Source: PRO6 sp035565775 (GTDB taxonomy: Bacteria; Pseudomonadota; Alphaproteobacteria; Rhizobiales; Xanthobacteraceae). From it: a DNA stretch of 64,000 bases. Below the pieces are notes generated by a model that ran no database searches, was not told the origin of the DNA, and was given only the letters and a program-made list of their open reading frames with translations. The stretch lies in NCBI GenBank assembly GCA_035565775.1, contig DATMRW010000008.1, positions 169,530 to 233,529 of the forward strand, in the 5' to 3' direction. The position numbers were made by a program, and so were the translations under genes. Positions 51,046-59,526 of the stretch are shown here, in pieces. Each line of letters begins with the position of its first letter. Within the stretch, counting starts at the first letter, position 1.

Positions 51046-51082
51046 CCCGGCATCGCTTGAATCGTGTCCAATAGATGCCGGG
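51046..51082 (-). other. Inverted repeat between adk and rpsM
   Basis: CCCGGCATC (51046-51054) pairs with GATGCCGGG (51074-51082), nine perfect pairs with a 19-base loop, 14 to 50 bases past the adk stop and before rpsM. No U-run. Possibly an operator for ribosomal-protein feedback or a weak terminator. Confidence 0.45.
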
Positions 51083-51095
51083 ATTAATAATAGAT

Positions 51096-52751
51096 TTAAG
51101 TCCGTTTCGTCAACCGCCTCGCGGAAGTTGCAGCCTTGGCGACTTTCTTTGCACCCTTGGCTGCCCCCTTGGCGGGAACCCTCGCCGTCTGGGCCACGAC
51201 CTTCCGGGCCATCTTGGCCGGCTTCGCGCCCTTGGCAACCGACTTGGCGACCGGCTTGGCGACCGGCTTGGTCGCCGGCTTGGCGCCGCCCTTCGCTACC
51301 GCCTTTGCGTTCTTGGCCACCTTGGCGCTCTTCGCAACCTTGGCTGATTTCAAAGCTTTAGCTGCCTTCGGCGCCTTCGCGACCTTGACGCTTTTGGCGA
51401 CCTTGGGAGCCTTCGCCGCCTTGGTGGCCTTGGCCTTCACAACCTTGGCCTTCGCGACCTTGGCTTTCGCGACCTTCGCCTTGCCGGCCACAACCTTGGT
51501 CGCCTTGGCGACCTTGGCCGACTTCGGCGCCTTCACCGCTTTTGCGGCGGGCTTTGCCGGCTTGGCGACAGCCTTGCCCGCGCCCTTCCCGGCAGCTTTG
51601 GTGGCCGGACGGCCCTTGGCAGCGACCTTCGCAGTCGCCTTGGCGGCAACGGCAGTTCCCTTCGCAGCCTTCTTGTCAGCCGCAGCCTTCGCGACGCTCT
51701 TTCCGGCGGCCTTGGCAGCCGCTTTCGGAGCCGGCTTCGCGACCGGCTTGGCAGCAACGGACTTGCCCCCCGCCTTCGCAACCTTTGCGCTCTTGGCGGC
51801 CGATTCGGCCTTCGCCTTGGGCGCAGCCTTCGCGGGCTTCACGGCGGCCTTGGCCGCAGCTTTCGCCGCAGGCTTGGCAGCGACCACCTTGCTGCCCTTG
51901 GCTTTAGGGGCGGCGGCCTTGACGGCCTTCACCGGCAGTTCTTCGACAGCCTTGGCAGCAGCAGACTTTTCAGCTTTCGCCTTCGCAACCTTCGGCTCGC
52001 TGGACTTGGCCTTGCTGACCTTGACCTTCGCCGGCGCCTTAACGAGACCGGTGTCGTTGATCGCTTCCGTAGAATCGCTATTGGACACGCCACCATCGAC
52101 GACGTCCCCACCAGCGACCTCCTCGGCGTCATCCGATGCCGACTTGGCAGAATCGTCCGCGCGATGAGTCATGACGTCGAGGAGCTCGGCGATATCCGCC
52201 GTCACAGCCTCGACCGGCTTCATGCCATCAACCGTCGCCAGCAGGCGCTTATCGGAATAATAGTCGACCAGCGGCGCGGTCTGCGCACGATAAGCGGCCA
52301 GACGCTTCGCCAGCGCCTCGGCGTTGTCGTCCGCTCGAACGCTCTCGCCCCGCGCCGTCATCTCGGCAATCCGGGTCTCGACGCGCTGGAGCAACACGCC
52401 CTCGTTGACGCGCAGTTCAATCACCGCATCAAGCTTCAGGCGCTTTTCGGCCAGGAGCTTGTCGAGGGCTTCCGCCTGCGGAACAGTCCGCGGGAAACCA
52501 TCGAGAATGAAGCCGTTTGCCGCGTCGGGCTGATCGATCCGGTCGGAGATGATGCCGATTACGATATCATCCGACACGAGACCGCCGCTCGCCATCACGT
52601 CCTTGGCCTTCAGGCCGATCGGCGTCTCGGCTGCCACCGCCGCGCGGAGCATGTCGCCGGTGGAAAGCTGGACGATGCCGTGACGCTCAACCAGAACCTT
52701 TGCCTGCGTTCCTTTTCCGGCCCCTGGGGGACCCAGAAGAATAAGCCTCAT
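51096..52751 (-). CDS. adk: Adenylate kinase fused to a histone H1-like tail
   Basis: A 551-residue protein. Residues 1-193 are a complete short-LID adenylate kinase (ATP + AMP to 2 ADP): P-loop GPPGAGKGT (7-15), AMP-site STGDMLRAA, DGFPRTVPQAEALD and the short ARGESVRADDNAEAL lid. Residues ~194-238 are an acidic linker (SDDAEEVAGGDVVDGG). Residues ~239-551 are a lysine/alanine/valine/proline-rich repeat tail (AKVAKATKV, KPVAKPVAKSVAKG) like bacterial H1 proteins or AlgP, ending RRLTKRT. The frame is continuous. Start overlaps secY by ATGA. Usual Adk is about 190-220 residues. The tail probably binds nucleic acid. Confidence 0.92.
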   Translation of the reverse strand: MRLILLGPPGAGKGTQAKVLVERHGIVQLSTGDMLRAAVAAETPIGLKAKDVMASGGLVSDDIVIGIISDRIDQPDAANGFILDGFPRTVPQAEALDKLLAEKRLKLDAVIELRVNEGVLLQRVETRIAEMTARGESVRADDNAEALAKRLAAYRAQTAPLVDYYSDKRLLATVDGMKPVEAVTADIAELLDVMTHRADDSAKSASDDAEEVAGGDVVDGGVSNSDSTEAINDTGLVKAPAKVKVSKAKSSEPKVAKAKAEKSAAAKAVEELPVKAVKAAAPKAKGSKVVAAKPAAKAAAKAAVKPAKAAPKAKAESAAKSAKVAKAGGKSVAAKPVAKPAPKAAAKAAGKSVAKAAADKKAAKGTAVAAKATAKVAAKGRPATKAAGKGAGKAVAKPAKPAAKAVKAPKSAKVAKATKVVAGKAKVAKAKVAKAKVVKAKATKAAKAPKVAKSVKVAKAPKAAKALKSAKVAKSAKVAKNAKAVAKGGAKPATKPVAKPVAKSVAKGAKPAKMARKVVAQTARVPAKGAAKGAKKVAKAATSARRLTKRT

Positions 52752-54079
52752 CGCCGCCGCCCCCTCGCCTTCGATTTCCTGATCAGGCCTTCATATTGAT
52801 GTGCAAGCAGATAGCCCTGAACCTGGGCAACCGTATCCATGGTGACGCTCACGACGATGAGCAGCGAGGTGCCGCCGAAGTAGAACGGAACGGAAGCGTA
52901 AGAGATCAGGATTTCCGGGATCAAACAGATCAGCGCGAGATAAAGTGCGCCGACTGCGGTGATCCGGGACAGAACGTAGTCGATGTATTCCGCCGTGCGC
53001 TCACCCGGCCGAATGCCCGGAATGAAGCCGCCGTGCTTCTTCAGGTTGTCGGCAGTCTCGGTCGGGTTGAACACGATCGCCGTGTAGAAGAAGGCGAAGA
53101 ACAAAATCATCGCCAGATAGAGCACGAGATAAAGCGGGCGGCCGTGGCTGAGTTGCGTGGTGATCGCCTGCAGCCATTCCGGGCCGGCGCCAGCATTGAA
53201 GTTGGCGACCGTACCGGGCAGCAGGAGGAGCGACGACGCGAAGATCGGCGGAATGACACCCGCGGTGTTCAGCTTGAGCGGCAAATGCGAGGTCTGGCCC
53301 TCGAACATCTTGTTGCCAACCTGCCGCTTCGGATACTGGATCAGAAGCCGGCGCTGCGCCCGCTCGACGAACACGATGATCGCAATCACCGCAACCGCCA
53401 TCACCAGCACGAGCAGGATCAGACCGGTCGACAGCGCGCCCTGACGGCCAAGCTCAAGCGTGTTCACGATCGCTGCCGGAAGCTCGGCGACAATACCCGC
53501 CATGATGATCAGCGAGATGCCGTTGCCGATGCCGCGCGCAGTGATCTGCTCGCCCAGCCACATCAGGAACATCGTGCCGCCGGTCAGGGTAATCGTGGTC
53601 GACAGCAGGAAGAACATGCCCGGATGGCTGACGACGTTACCTGCGCCCTGCAAACCGACAGCGATGCCGTAAGCCTGCAGTGCCGCGAGAACGACCGTGA
53701 GATAGCGGGTATATTGATTGATGACCTTGCGGCCAGCTTCGCCTTCCTTCTTCAGCGCTTCGAGCTTCGGCGAAACCGAGGTCAGCAGCTGGAGGATGAT
53801 CGATGCCGAAATGTACGGCATGATGTTGAGGGCGAAAATCGCCATGCGGTCGATGCCGCCGCCGGCGAACATGTTGAACATGCCCAGGATGCCGCCAGCT
53901 TGCTGACGGAACACCTGACTCCACACGCTCGGATCGATGCCGGGCAGCGGAATGTAGGTGCCGAGACGGTAGACAAGCAGTGCACCGAGCGTGAACCAAA
54001 TGCGCTTCTTCAGCTCGTCGGCCTTCGCCAGAGCCGAGAAGTTGAGGTTAGCCGCCAGTTGTTCCGCTGCAGAGGCCAT
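52748..54079 (-). CDS. secY: Preprotein translocase subunit SecY
   Basis: A 443-residue ten-helix channel protein. Signatures are RIWFTLGALLVYRLGTYIPLP (first helix), GIMPYI-like LNIMPYISASIILQLL, NKMFEGQTSHLPLKLNTAGVIP in part (TSHLPLKLN) and FIPGIRPGERTAEYI. It forms the inner-membrane Sec pore with SecE and SecG. Its stop overlaps the adenylate kinase start by four bases, and rplO lies 109 bases upstream. Confidence 0.98.
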   Translation of the reverse strand: MASAAEQLAANLNFSALAKADELKKRIWFTLGALLVYRLGTYIPLPGIDPSVWSQVFRQQAGGILGMFNMFAGGGIDRMAIFALNIMPYISASIILQLLTSVSPKLEALKKEGEAGRKVINQYTRYLTVVLAALQAYGIAVGLQGAGNVVSHPGMFFLLSTTITLTGGTMFLMWLGEQITARGIGNGISLIIMAGIVAELPAAIVNTLELGRQGALSTGLILLVLVMAVAVIAIIVFVERAQRRLLIQYPKRQVGNKMFEGQTSHLPLKLNTAGVIPPIFASSLLLLPGTVANFNAGAGPEWLQAITTQLSHGRPLYLVLYLAMILFFAFFYTAIVFNPTETADNLKKHGGFIPGIRPGERTAEYIDYVLSRITAVGALYLALICLIPEILISYASVPFYFGGTSLLIVVSVTMDTVAQVQGYLLAHQYEGLIRKSKARGRRR

Positions 54080-54188
54080 TGGAACCAGGTCCTTTCAATC
54101 GTCGCAAACCGACCTGCCGACGTCTGCCCGCCCCGGCTCAAGCCGGGGAGAGCCATTGCCCGTGTGCAGGCAGTCGCAGGACGAAATC

Positions 54189-54680
54189 CTACGAGGCCTT
54201 TTCGCTCTCGGCAGCAGCCTTGCGCGCAATGATCTTGACCGAGCCGCCGGCCTTCTCGATCGCCGCGATGGCCGACTTGGTCGCGCCATGCACTTCGAGA
54301 TTGACCTTCGCAGTGATCTCGCCGCGGCCGAGAACGCGGACACCGTCCAGCTCGCGGCGCAGGATGCCCGCGGCCACCAGCGTCTGAACAGTGATGGTCT
54401 GGCCCGCGTCGATCACCTTGTCGTCAATCGCCTGCTGCAGCTTGTCGAGGTTGATCTCGCAGAAGTCGAGACGGAAGATGTTGTTGAAGCCGCGCTTCGG
54501 AAGACGACGATGCAGCGGCATCTGGCCGCCTTCGAAGCCCTTGATTGCGACGCCCGAGCGTGCGGTCTGGCCCTTGCCACCCCGACCAGACTGCTTGCCC
54601 TTGCCGGAGCCGATGCCGCGGCCGACGCGCACCCGCTTTTTGCGGGCGCCGGCGTTATCGGCAATTTCGGTGAGTTTCAT
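54189..54680 (-). CDS. rplO: 50S ribosomal protein L15
   Basis: A 163-residue protein with the glycine/lysine-rich N-terminus (RVGRGIGSGKGKQSGRGGKG) that threads into 23S rRNA, then GFEGGQMPLHRRLPKRGF. Late-assembly 50S protein. 59 bases after rpmD. Confidence 0.98.
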   Translation of the reverse strand: MKLTEIADNAGARKKRVRVGRGIGSGKGKQSGRGGKGQTARSGVAIKGFEGGQMPLHRRLPKRGFNNIFRLDFCEINLDKLQQAIDDKVIDAGQTITVQTLVAAGILRRELDGVRVLGRGEITAKVNLEVHGATKSAIAAIEKAGGSVKIIARKAAAESEKAS

Positions 54681-54739
54681 GAACTTATTCCTTCGTCCGG
54701 TTCATCACGCAGGCGCACCGCCGCAGATGATTCAGAAAA

Positions 54740-54934
54740 TTACGCCTCGCCGACCACGCGCACAAGGTGACGGACCTTGGCGATCATGCCACGCACTTCC
54801 GGGGTGTCCTGCAGCTCCGAAACCCGACCGATCTTGTTCAGTCGAAGACCGATCAGGGTTGCACGCTGCGAGTGATGCCGACGGATCGGGCTATGGGTCT
54901 GCTCGATCTTGATCATGTTTGCGGCCTTGGCCAT
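54740..54934 (-). CDS. rpmD: 50S ribosomal protein L30
   Basis: A 64-residue protein: IKIEQTHSPIRRHHSQRATL and GLRLNKIGRVSELQDTPEVR. ATG at 54934 with GGAGATC upstream; an in-frame upstream ATG belongs to the rpsE 3' region. 29 bases after rpsE. Confidence 0.97.
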   Translation of the reverse strand: MAKAANMIKIEQTHSPIRRHHSQRATLIGLRLNKIGRVSELQDTPEVRGMIAKVRHLVRVVGEA

Positions 54935-54963
54935 CGTTTGATCTCCAGTCTGCAATGCCGCTA

Positions 54964-55539
54964 TCAATCAGCCGCGACTTCGGCGTCACCGCCGACACGA
55001 CGCGACTGAAGCGCCGACACCTTGATGTTGCGACGAGCAGCAACCGAACGCGGCGAATCCTGACGCTTGAGCGCATCGAAGGTCGCACGGATCATGTTGT
55101 ACGGGTTCGAGGAGCCGAGCGACTTGGCAACGACGTCGCCCATGCCGAGGGTCTCGAACACGGCACGCATCGGGCCGCCCGCGATGATTCCGGTTCCTGG
55201 AGGAGCCGCGCGCAGGAAGACCTTGCCCGCGCCGTGACGGCCGGCAACGTCGTGATGCAGCGTGCGTCCTTCGCGGAGCGGCACGCGCGTCAGGTTGCGC
55301 TTGGCCGAGTCGGTCGCCTTGCGAATGGCTTCCGGCACTTCGCGCGCCTTGCCGTGGCCGAAACCGACCCTGCCCTTCTGATCGCCGACGACGACCAGTG
55401 CAGCGAAACCGAAGCGCCGACCGCCCTTAACGACCTTGGCGACACGGTTGATGTGCACCAGCTTGTCAACGAACTCGCTGTCGCGCTCTTCGCGCTCCCT
55501 GTTCCGATCCCGGCCGCCGCGTTCGCGTTCACCTGCCAT
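54964..55539 (-). CDS. rpsE: 30S ribosomal protein S5
   Basis: A 191-residue protein. An arginine/glutamate-rich N-terminus (RERGGRDRNREREERDSEF) precedes the S5 domain (VDKLVHINRVAKVVKGGRRF, GKAREVPEAIRKA, GPMRAVFETLG). It works in translational fidelity and mRNA unwinding. ATG at 55539. It starts 111 bases after rplR. Confidence 0.98.
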   Translation of the reverse strand: MAGERERGGRDRNREREERDSEFVDKLVHINRVAKVVKGGRRFGFAALVVVGDQKGRVGFGHGKAREVPEAIRKATDSAKRNLTRVPLREGRTLHHDVAGRHGAGKVFLRAAPPGTGIIAGGPMRAVFETLGMGDVVAKSLGSSNPYNMIRATFDALKRQDSPRSVAARRNIKVSALQSRRVGGDAEVAAD

Positions 55540-55650
55540 GGTGTTTTCCAATCCTTGCGAGGCGCTCGGCCTCTATCTTGCAATCGTCCAAGTTGTCTCT
55601 GCCCGGCGTGGCTGCCTGCGCTGCCGCAGGCGCCCGCCTCGGGCTACAGC

Positions 55651-56013
55651 TTAGAAGCTCAATCCGCCTTCGCGGGCTGCGTCGCCCAGCGCCTTGACAC
55701 GGCCATGATAAAGATAAGCGCCGCGGTCGAAGACCACTTCCTTGACGCCGTTCTTCATCGCGCGTTCCGCGACCAGCTTGCCGACCGCCTTCGCCGCATC
55801 GACGTCGGCACCGGTCTTGCCGGTCTCGCGCAGCGCCTTCTCGAGAGAAGACGCCGAAGCGAGCGTCACGCCCTTCTGATCGTCGATGATCTGCGCATAG
55901 ATATGCTTCGACGAACGGAAAACGGACAGACGCGGACGACCGTTGGCGGTGCGCCGCAGCGCGAGCCTTACGCGGTTCTTGCGCCGGGCATTCGTATTCT
56001 GGATCTTCGACAT
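55651..56013 (-). CDS. rplR: 50S ribosomal protein L18
   Basis: A 120-residue 5S-rRNA-binding protein: RRKNRVRLALRRTANGRPRL, SVFRSSKHIYAQIIDD, and RGAYLYHGRVKALGDAAREG at the C-terminus. 11 bases after rplF. Confidence 0.98.
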   Translation of the reverse strand: MSKIQNTNARRKNRVRLALRRTANGRPRLSVFRSSKHIYAQIIDDQKGVTLASASSLEKALRETGKTGADVDAAKAVGKLVAERAMKNGVKEVVFDRGAYLYHGRVKALGDAAREGGLSF

Positions 56014-56024
56014 GACCGGCTCCG

Positions 56025-56558
56025 TTACTTCTTCTTGCCTTCCTTGCGGAAGATGAACTCGTTGGCGTACTTCACGCCCTTGCCCTTATAGGGCTCCGGC
56101 GGACGGTAGCGGCGGATTTCGGCCGCGACCTGACCAACGCGCTGGAGATCGTTACCGGTGACGATGATCTCGGTCGGCTTCGGAACGGCCACAGTGATGC
56201 CTTCCGGTACCTGGTAGACCACGTCATGGCTGAAACCGAGCGCGAGCTGCAGGTTCTTGCCCTGCATCGCCGCACGATAACCGACGCCGACGATCTCGAG
56301 CTTCTTCTCGAAGCCCTTGGTCACGCCTTCAACCAGGTTCGAAACCTGCGCGCGCGAGGTGCCATACAGCGAACGCGCACGCTTGGTCTCGAAACGCGGC
56401 GCAACCGTGATCGCGCCGTTATCAAACTTCACCTCGACATCGTCATGGACGATGTATTCGAGCTGGCCCTTGGGACCCTTGACCTTGACGGTCTGCCCTT
56501 CCACCGAAGCGGAGACACCTGACGGCACTCCGACCGGTCGTTTGCCAATACGAGACAT
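56025..56558 (-). CDS. rplF: 50S ribosomal protein L6
   Basis: A 177-residue protein of two similar domains: MSRIGKRPVGVPSGVSASVE, GVGYRAAMQGKNLQLALGFS, and PPEPYKGKGVKYANE at the C-terminus. It lies near the factor-binding site of the 50S subunit. 17 bases after rpsH. Confidence 0.98.
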   Translation of the reverse strand: MSRIGKRPVGVPSGVSASVEGQTVKVKGPKGQLEYIVHDDVEVKFDNGAITVAPRFETKRARSLYGTSRAQVSNLVEGVTKGFEKKLEIVGVGYRAAMQGKNLQLALGFSHDVVYQVPEGITVAVPKPTEIIVTGNDLQRVGQVAAEIRRYRPPEPYKGKGVKYANEFIFRKEGKKK

Positions 56559-56575
56559 GGCTTATCCTTCCGAAA

Positions 56576-56974
56576 TCAGAACACCGTGAACAGAACTTCG
56601 CCGCCCACATTCGCGTCCCGCGCTTCGTGGTCAGCCATGATGCCCTTCGGCGTCGAGAGAACCGAAATGCCGAGGCCGTTGTTGACGCGCGGCAGGTTCT
56701 TCACCGAAGCGTAGACGCGACGGCCCGGCTTCGACACCCGCTGGATCTCGCGGATGACGGGCTCGCCATCAAAGTACTTCAGCTCAATCTCGAGCTCGCT
56801 GCGGCCGTTGGCGTGGTCGACGCTCGCGTAACCGCGGATATAGCCCTCGGTCTTGAGCACTTCGAGAACGTTGGCGCGCATGCGCGAACCCGGCGAAGAA
56901 ACCTTGGACTTGTTCCGCATCTGGGCGTTGCGGATGCGGGTGATGAGATCGCTGATCGGATCGTTCACTGACAT
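56576..56974 (-). CDS. rpsH: 30S ribosomal protein S8
   Basis: A 132-residue central-domain 16S rRNA binder and, in many bacteria, the translational repressor of the spc operon. It starts MSVNDPISDLITRIRNAQMR and ends GLGISVLSTPKGIMADHEAR plus GGEVLFTVF. 10 bases after rpsN. Confidence 0.98.
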   Translation of the reverse strand: MSVNDPISDLITRIRNAQMRNKSKVSSPGSRMRANVLEVLKTEGYIRGYASVDHANGRSELEIELKYFDGEPVIREIQRVSKPGRRVYASVKNLPRVNNGLGISVLSTPKGIMADHEARDANVGGEVLFTVF

Positions 56975-56984
56975 GCCTGACCCC

Positions 56985-57290
56985 TTACCAGCTGGACTTC
57001 ACAAGGCCGGGAACGAGTCCCTTGGAACCCATCTCGCGCAGCGCGATGCGGCTCAGCTTGTTGAGACGATACACCGAACGCGGGCGGCCGCTCACTTCGC
57101 AACGGTTGCGAACGCGCGTCGCCGACGAGTTACGGGGCATCTCGGCAAGCTTCAGGGTGGCCGCGAAACGCTCTTCAAGCGGCAACGACTTGTCGGCGAT
57201 GATCGCCTTCAACCTAGCGCGTTTGGCCGAGGCATTTTTCACCAGACGCGCGCGCCGGTTATTCTTCTCGATCGAACTCTTTTTAGCCAT
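56985..57290 (-). CDS. rpsN: 30S ribosomal protein S14 (zinc-independent form)
   Basis: A 101-residue long-form S14 without the CxxC zinc ribbon: KNNRRARLVKNASAKRARLK, MPRNSSATRVRNRCEVSGRP, SRIALREMGSKGLVPGLVKS. Only one cysteine, so it needs no zinc. 44 bases after rplE. Confidence 0.98.
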   Translation of the reverse strand: MAKKSSIEKNNRRARLVKNASAKRARLKAIIADKSLPLEERFAATLKLAEMPRNSSATRVRNRCEVSGRPRSVYRLNKLSRIALREMGSKGLVPGLVKSSW

Positions 57291-57334
57291 GCTTGGCTCC
57301 TGGGTTTCCGCGTTTGAGGCGCTTTGTCAGCGGC

Positions 57335-57892
57335 TCACTGCCGGAACGGGAAATTAAAGGCGGTCAACAAGGCGCGAGCCTCGTCGTCCGTCTGCGCCGT
57401 GGTGCAAACGGTGATGTCCATACCCCAAGTTTCGGCAATTTTGTCGAAATTGATCTCGGGGAAAATGGTGTGTTCCTTGAGGCCGAGCGTGTAATTGCCG
57501 CGACCGTCAAAGCTCTTGCCGTTCAGACCGCGGAAGTCGCGCACGCGCGGCAGAGCGACGTTCACCAAACGATCGATGAACTCGTACATCCGGGCCTTGC
57601 GGAGAGTCACCTTGCAACCGATCGGCTGGTTCTCGCGCAGCTTGAAGGACGCGATGGCCTTGCGCGAATAGGTGATGATCGGCTTCTGACCGGCGATCAG
57701 CGCAAGGTCGGCGGCGGCGGTCTCGACCTTCTTGCGGTCGGCCACGGCCTCGCCAACGCCCATGTTGATCACGACCTTGGTCAGGCGCGGAACCTGCATC
57801 ACGTTCGCGAAGCCGAACTGCTCGGTCAGCTTCTGGCGGATGTTCTGGTCATACTCCGCGCGCAGGCGCGGCACATAAGCGGTATCAGCCAT
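57335..57892 (-). CDS. rplE: 50S ribosomal protein L5
   Basis: A 185-residue 5S rRNA-binding protein: MADTAYVPRLRAEYDQNIR, VPRLTKVVINMGVGEAVADR, FRGLNGKSFDGRGNYTLGLK. ATG at 57892 lies inside the rplX 3' end (eight-base overlap). Confidence 0.98.
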   Translation of the reverse strand: MADTAYVPRLRAEYDQNIRQKLTEQFGFANVMQVPRLTKVVINMGVGEAVADRKKVETAAADLALIAGQKPIITYSRKAIASFKLRENQPIGCKVTLRKARMYEFIDRLVNVALPRVRDFRGLNGKSFDGRGNYTLGLKEHTIFPEINFDKIAETWGMDITVCTTAQTDDEARALLTAFNFPFRQ

Positions 57893-58199
57893 CGATCTCG
57901 GCTCCCGAACGCTTGGCGACACGCACTTTCTTGCCGTCTGCCGTAATCTTGAAGCCCACGCGGGTCGGCTTCCCGTCCTTATCGACAATCGCGATGTTCG
58001 ACAGGTGGATCGGGCTCTCCTTGGAGATGATGCCGCCTTCCTGGGTCTGGGTCTGCTTCTGGTGGCGCTTCACCATGTTGACGCCACGCACGAGCGCACG
58101 ACCCTCGGTCGGGCGCACCTCGAAGACCTCACCGGTCCGGCCCTTGTCGCGGCCGGTCAAAACGATGACCTTATCGCCCTTGCGAATCTTCGCAGCCAT
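57885..58199 (-). CDS. rplX: 50S ribosomal protein L24
   Basis: A 104-residue assembly-initiator protein with a KOW motif (KIRKGDKVIVLTGRDKGRTG) and GGIISKESPIHLSNIAIVD. ATG at 58199 overlaps the rplN stop by one base (TGATG). Confidence 0.98.
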   Translation of the reverse strand: MAAKIRKGDKVIVLTGRDKGRTGEVFEVRPTEGRALVRGVNMVKRHQKQTQTQEGGIISKESPIHLSNIAIVDKDGKPTRVGFKITADGKKVRVAKRSGAEIDG

Positions 58200-58567
58200 C
58201 ACAACACCTCCGGCGCGAGCGAAATGATCTTCATGTGGTTCTTGGCGCGCAGTTCGCGCGGAACCGGCCCGAAAATACGGGTGCCGACCGGCTCGGACTG
58301 GTTGTTCACCAGCACGGCGGCGTTCGTGTCGAAACGAATCACGGAACCATCGGGACGGCGAATATCCTTCGCAACGCGAACGACGACCGCCTTCATGACG
58401 TCGCCCTTCTTCACCTTACCGCGCGGAATAGCTTCCTTGACCGACACGACAATGACGTCGCCAACCGTCGCATAGCGGCGCTTGGATCCACCAATCACCT
58501 TAATGCACATAACACGGCGTGCGCCTGAATTGTCGGCCACGTCGAGGTTGGTCTGCATCTGAATCAT
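58199..58567 (-). CDS. rplN: 50S ribosomal protein L14
   Basis: A 122-residue, highly conserved protein at the 30S interface: MIQMQTNLDVADNSGARRVM, RRPDGSVIRFDTNAAVLVNN, GTRIFGPVPRELR. 39 bases after rpsQ. Confidence 0.98.
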   Translation of the reverse strand: MIQMQTNLDVADNSGARRVMCIKVIGGSKRRYATVGDVIVVSVKEAIPRGKVKKGDVMKAVVVRVAKDIRRPDGSVIRFDTNAAVLVNNQSEPVGTRIFGPVPRELRAKNHMKIISLAPEVL

Positions 58568-58606
58568 TGATGCACCTCGTCCTCTTTCTGATGCGCCAGA
58601 TAGCGC

Positions 58607-58852
58607 TTAAGCTGTTTTGTTGTCGCTCTGGACAACGATCCAGCGCTTCAATTTGGAAATCGGCTTGGTCTCCTCGATCCAAACCATGTCCCCTGCCTTG
58701 AACTGATTGTTCTCGTCATGGGCGTGGTAGTTCTTGGAACGACGGATAGTCTTCTTATAGAGCGGATGAGTGAAGCGGCGATCAACGCGCACAACAATGG
58801 TCTTGTTCTGCTTTTCGCTGACGACGACGCCCTGGAGCATTCGTTTCGGCAT
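58607..58852 (-). CDS. rpsQ: 30S ribosomal protein S17
   Basis: An 81-residue OB-fold 16S rRNA binder: LQGVVVSEKQNKTIVVRVDR, HPLYKKTIRRSKNYHAHDEN, GDMVWIEETKPISKLKRW. ATG at 58852 (MPKRM). 10 bases after rpmC. Confidence 0.98.
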   Translation of the reverse strand: MPKRMLQGVVVSEKQNKTIVVRVDRRFTHPLYKKTIRRSKNYHAHDENNQFKAGDMVWIEETKPISKLKRWIVVQSDNKTA

Positions 58853-58862
58853 CGTTGGCCCC

Positions 58863-59072
58863 TTACTTCGATTTCGCCGCGCGCTTCTGCGCGGCAACGG
58901 TTTTCACACGAGCGATGTCACGGCGCGCTTCACGCAAACGCGACGTGTTTTCAAGCTGGCCGGTGGCACGCTGGAAGCGCAGGTTAAAGCGCTCTTTTTT
59001 AAGATTCGCAATAGCGTCGGTCATCTGATCGTCGCTCATCGCGCGAATATCTTCGATATTGAGCTTGGACAT
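58863..59072 (-). CDS. rpmC: 50S ribosomal protein L29
   Basis: A 69-residue protein near the tunnel exit: MSKLNIEDIRAMSDDQMTDA, LKKERFNLRFQRATGQLEN, RRDIARVKTVAAQK. The longer open frame upstream is a shadow of rplP. 11 bases after rplP. Confidence 0.97.
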   Translation of the reverse strand: MSKLNIEDIRAMSDDQMTDAIANLKKERFNLRFQRATGQLENTSRLREARRDIARVKTVAAQKRAAKSK

Positions 59073-59083
59073 GTCCAAAAATC

Positions 59084-59497
59084 CTACTCTTCGATGCGCG
59101 CGACGAAACGCGTCTTGATCGGCAGCTTCGAAGCCGCGAGGGTCAGAGCCTCGCGCGCCGTCTCGTTGCTGACGCCGTCGATCTCGAACAGAATGCGACC
59201 CGGCTTGACACGCGCCGCCCAGTAATCCGGCGAACCCTTTCCGGAACCCATGCGGACTTCCGCCGGCTTCGAGGAAACCGGAAGATCGGGGAACACGCGG
59301 ATCCACACGCGGCCGACACGCTTCATGTGACGGGTCAGCGCGCGACGGGCGGCTTCGATCTGGCGCGCGGTGATACGCTCGGGCGCCATTGCCTTCAGGC
59401 CGAACTGACCGAAGGCCAGCGTTGCGCCGGAGCTTGCAACGCCGTGAATCCGGCCCTTATGCGCCTTCCGGAACTTAGTTTTCTTTGGCTGCATCAT
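59084..59497 (-). CDS. rplP: 50S ribosomal protein L16
   Basis: A 137-residue protein at the A-site side of the 50S subunit. It starts MMQPKKTKFRKAHKGRIHG; either of two tandem ATGs may be used. GKGSPDYWAARVKPGRILFE is conserved. 29 bases after rpsC. Confidence 0.98.
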   Translation of the reverse strand: MMQPKKTKFRKAHKGRIHGVASSGATLAFGQFGLKAMAPERITARQIEAARRALTRHMKRVGRVWIRVFPDLPVSSKPAEVRMGSGKGSPDYWAARVKPGRILFEIDGVSNETAREALTLAASKLPIKTRFVARIEE

Positions 59498-59526
59498 GGC
59501 TTACGCCCTCAAACCTTCTCGTTCTG

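Noticed and set aside
51136..52167. Plus-strand frame of about 340 hydrophobic residues antisense to the adk tail
   Set aside because: It is the complement of the lysine/alanine codon repeats, giving leucine/alanine/phenylalanine runs. No ribosome-binding site and no family features.
52748..54079. Missing rpmJ (L36) between secY and rpsM
   Set aside because: Alphaproteobacteria usually carry rpmJ elsewhere, so its absence here is normal and not a deletion.
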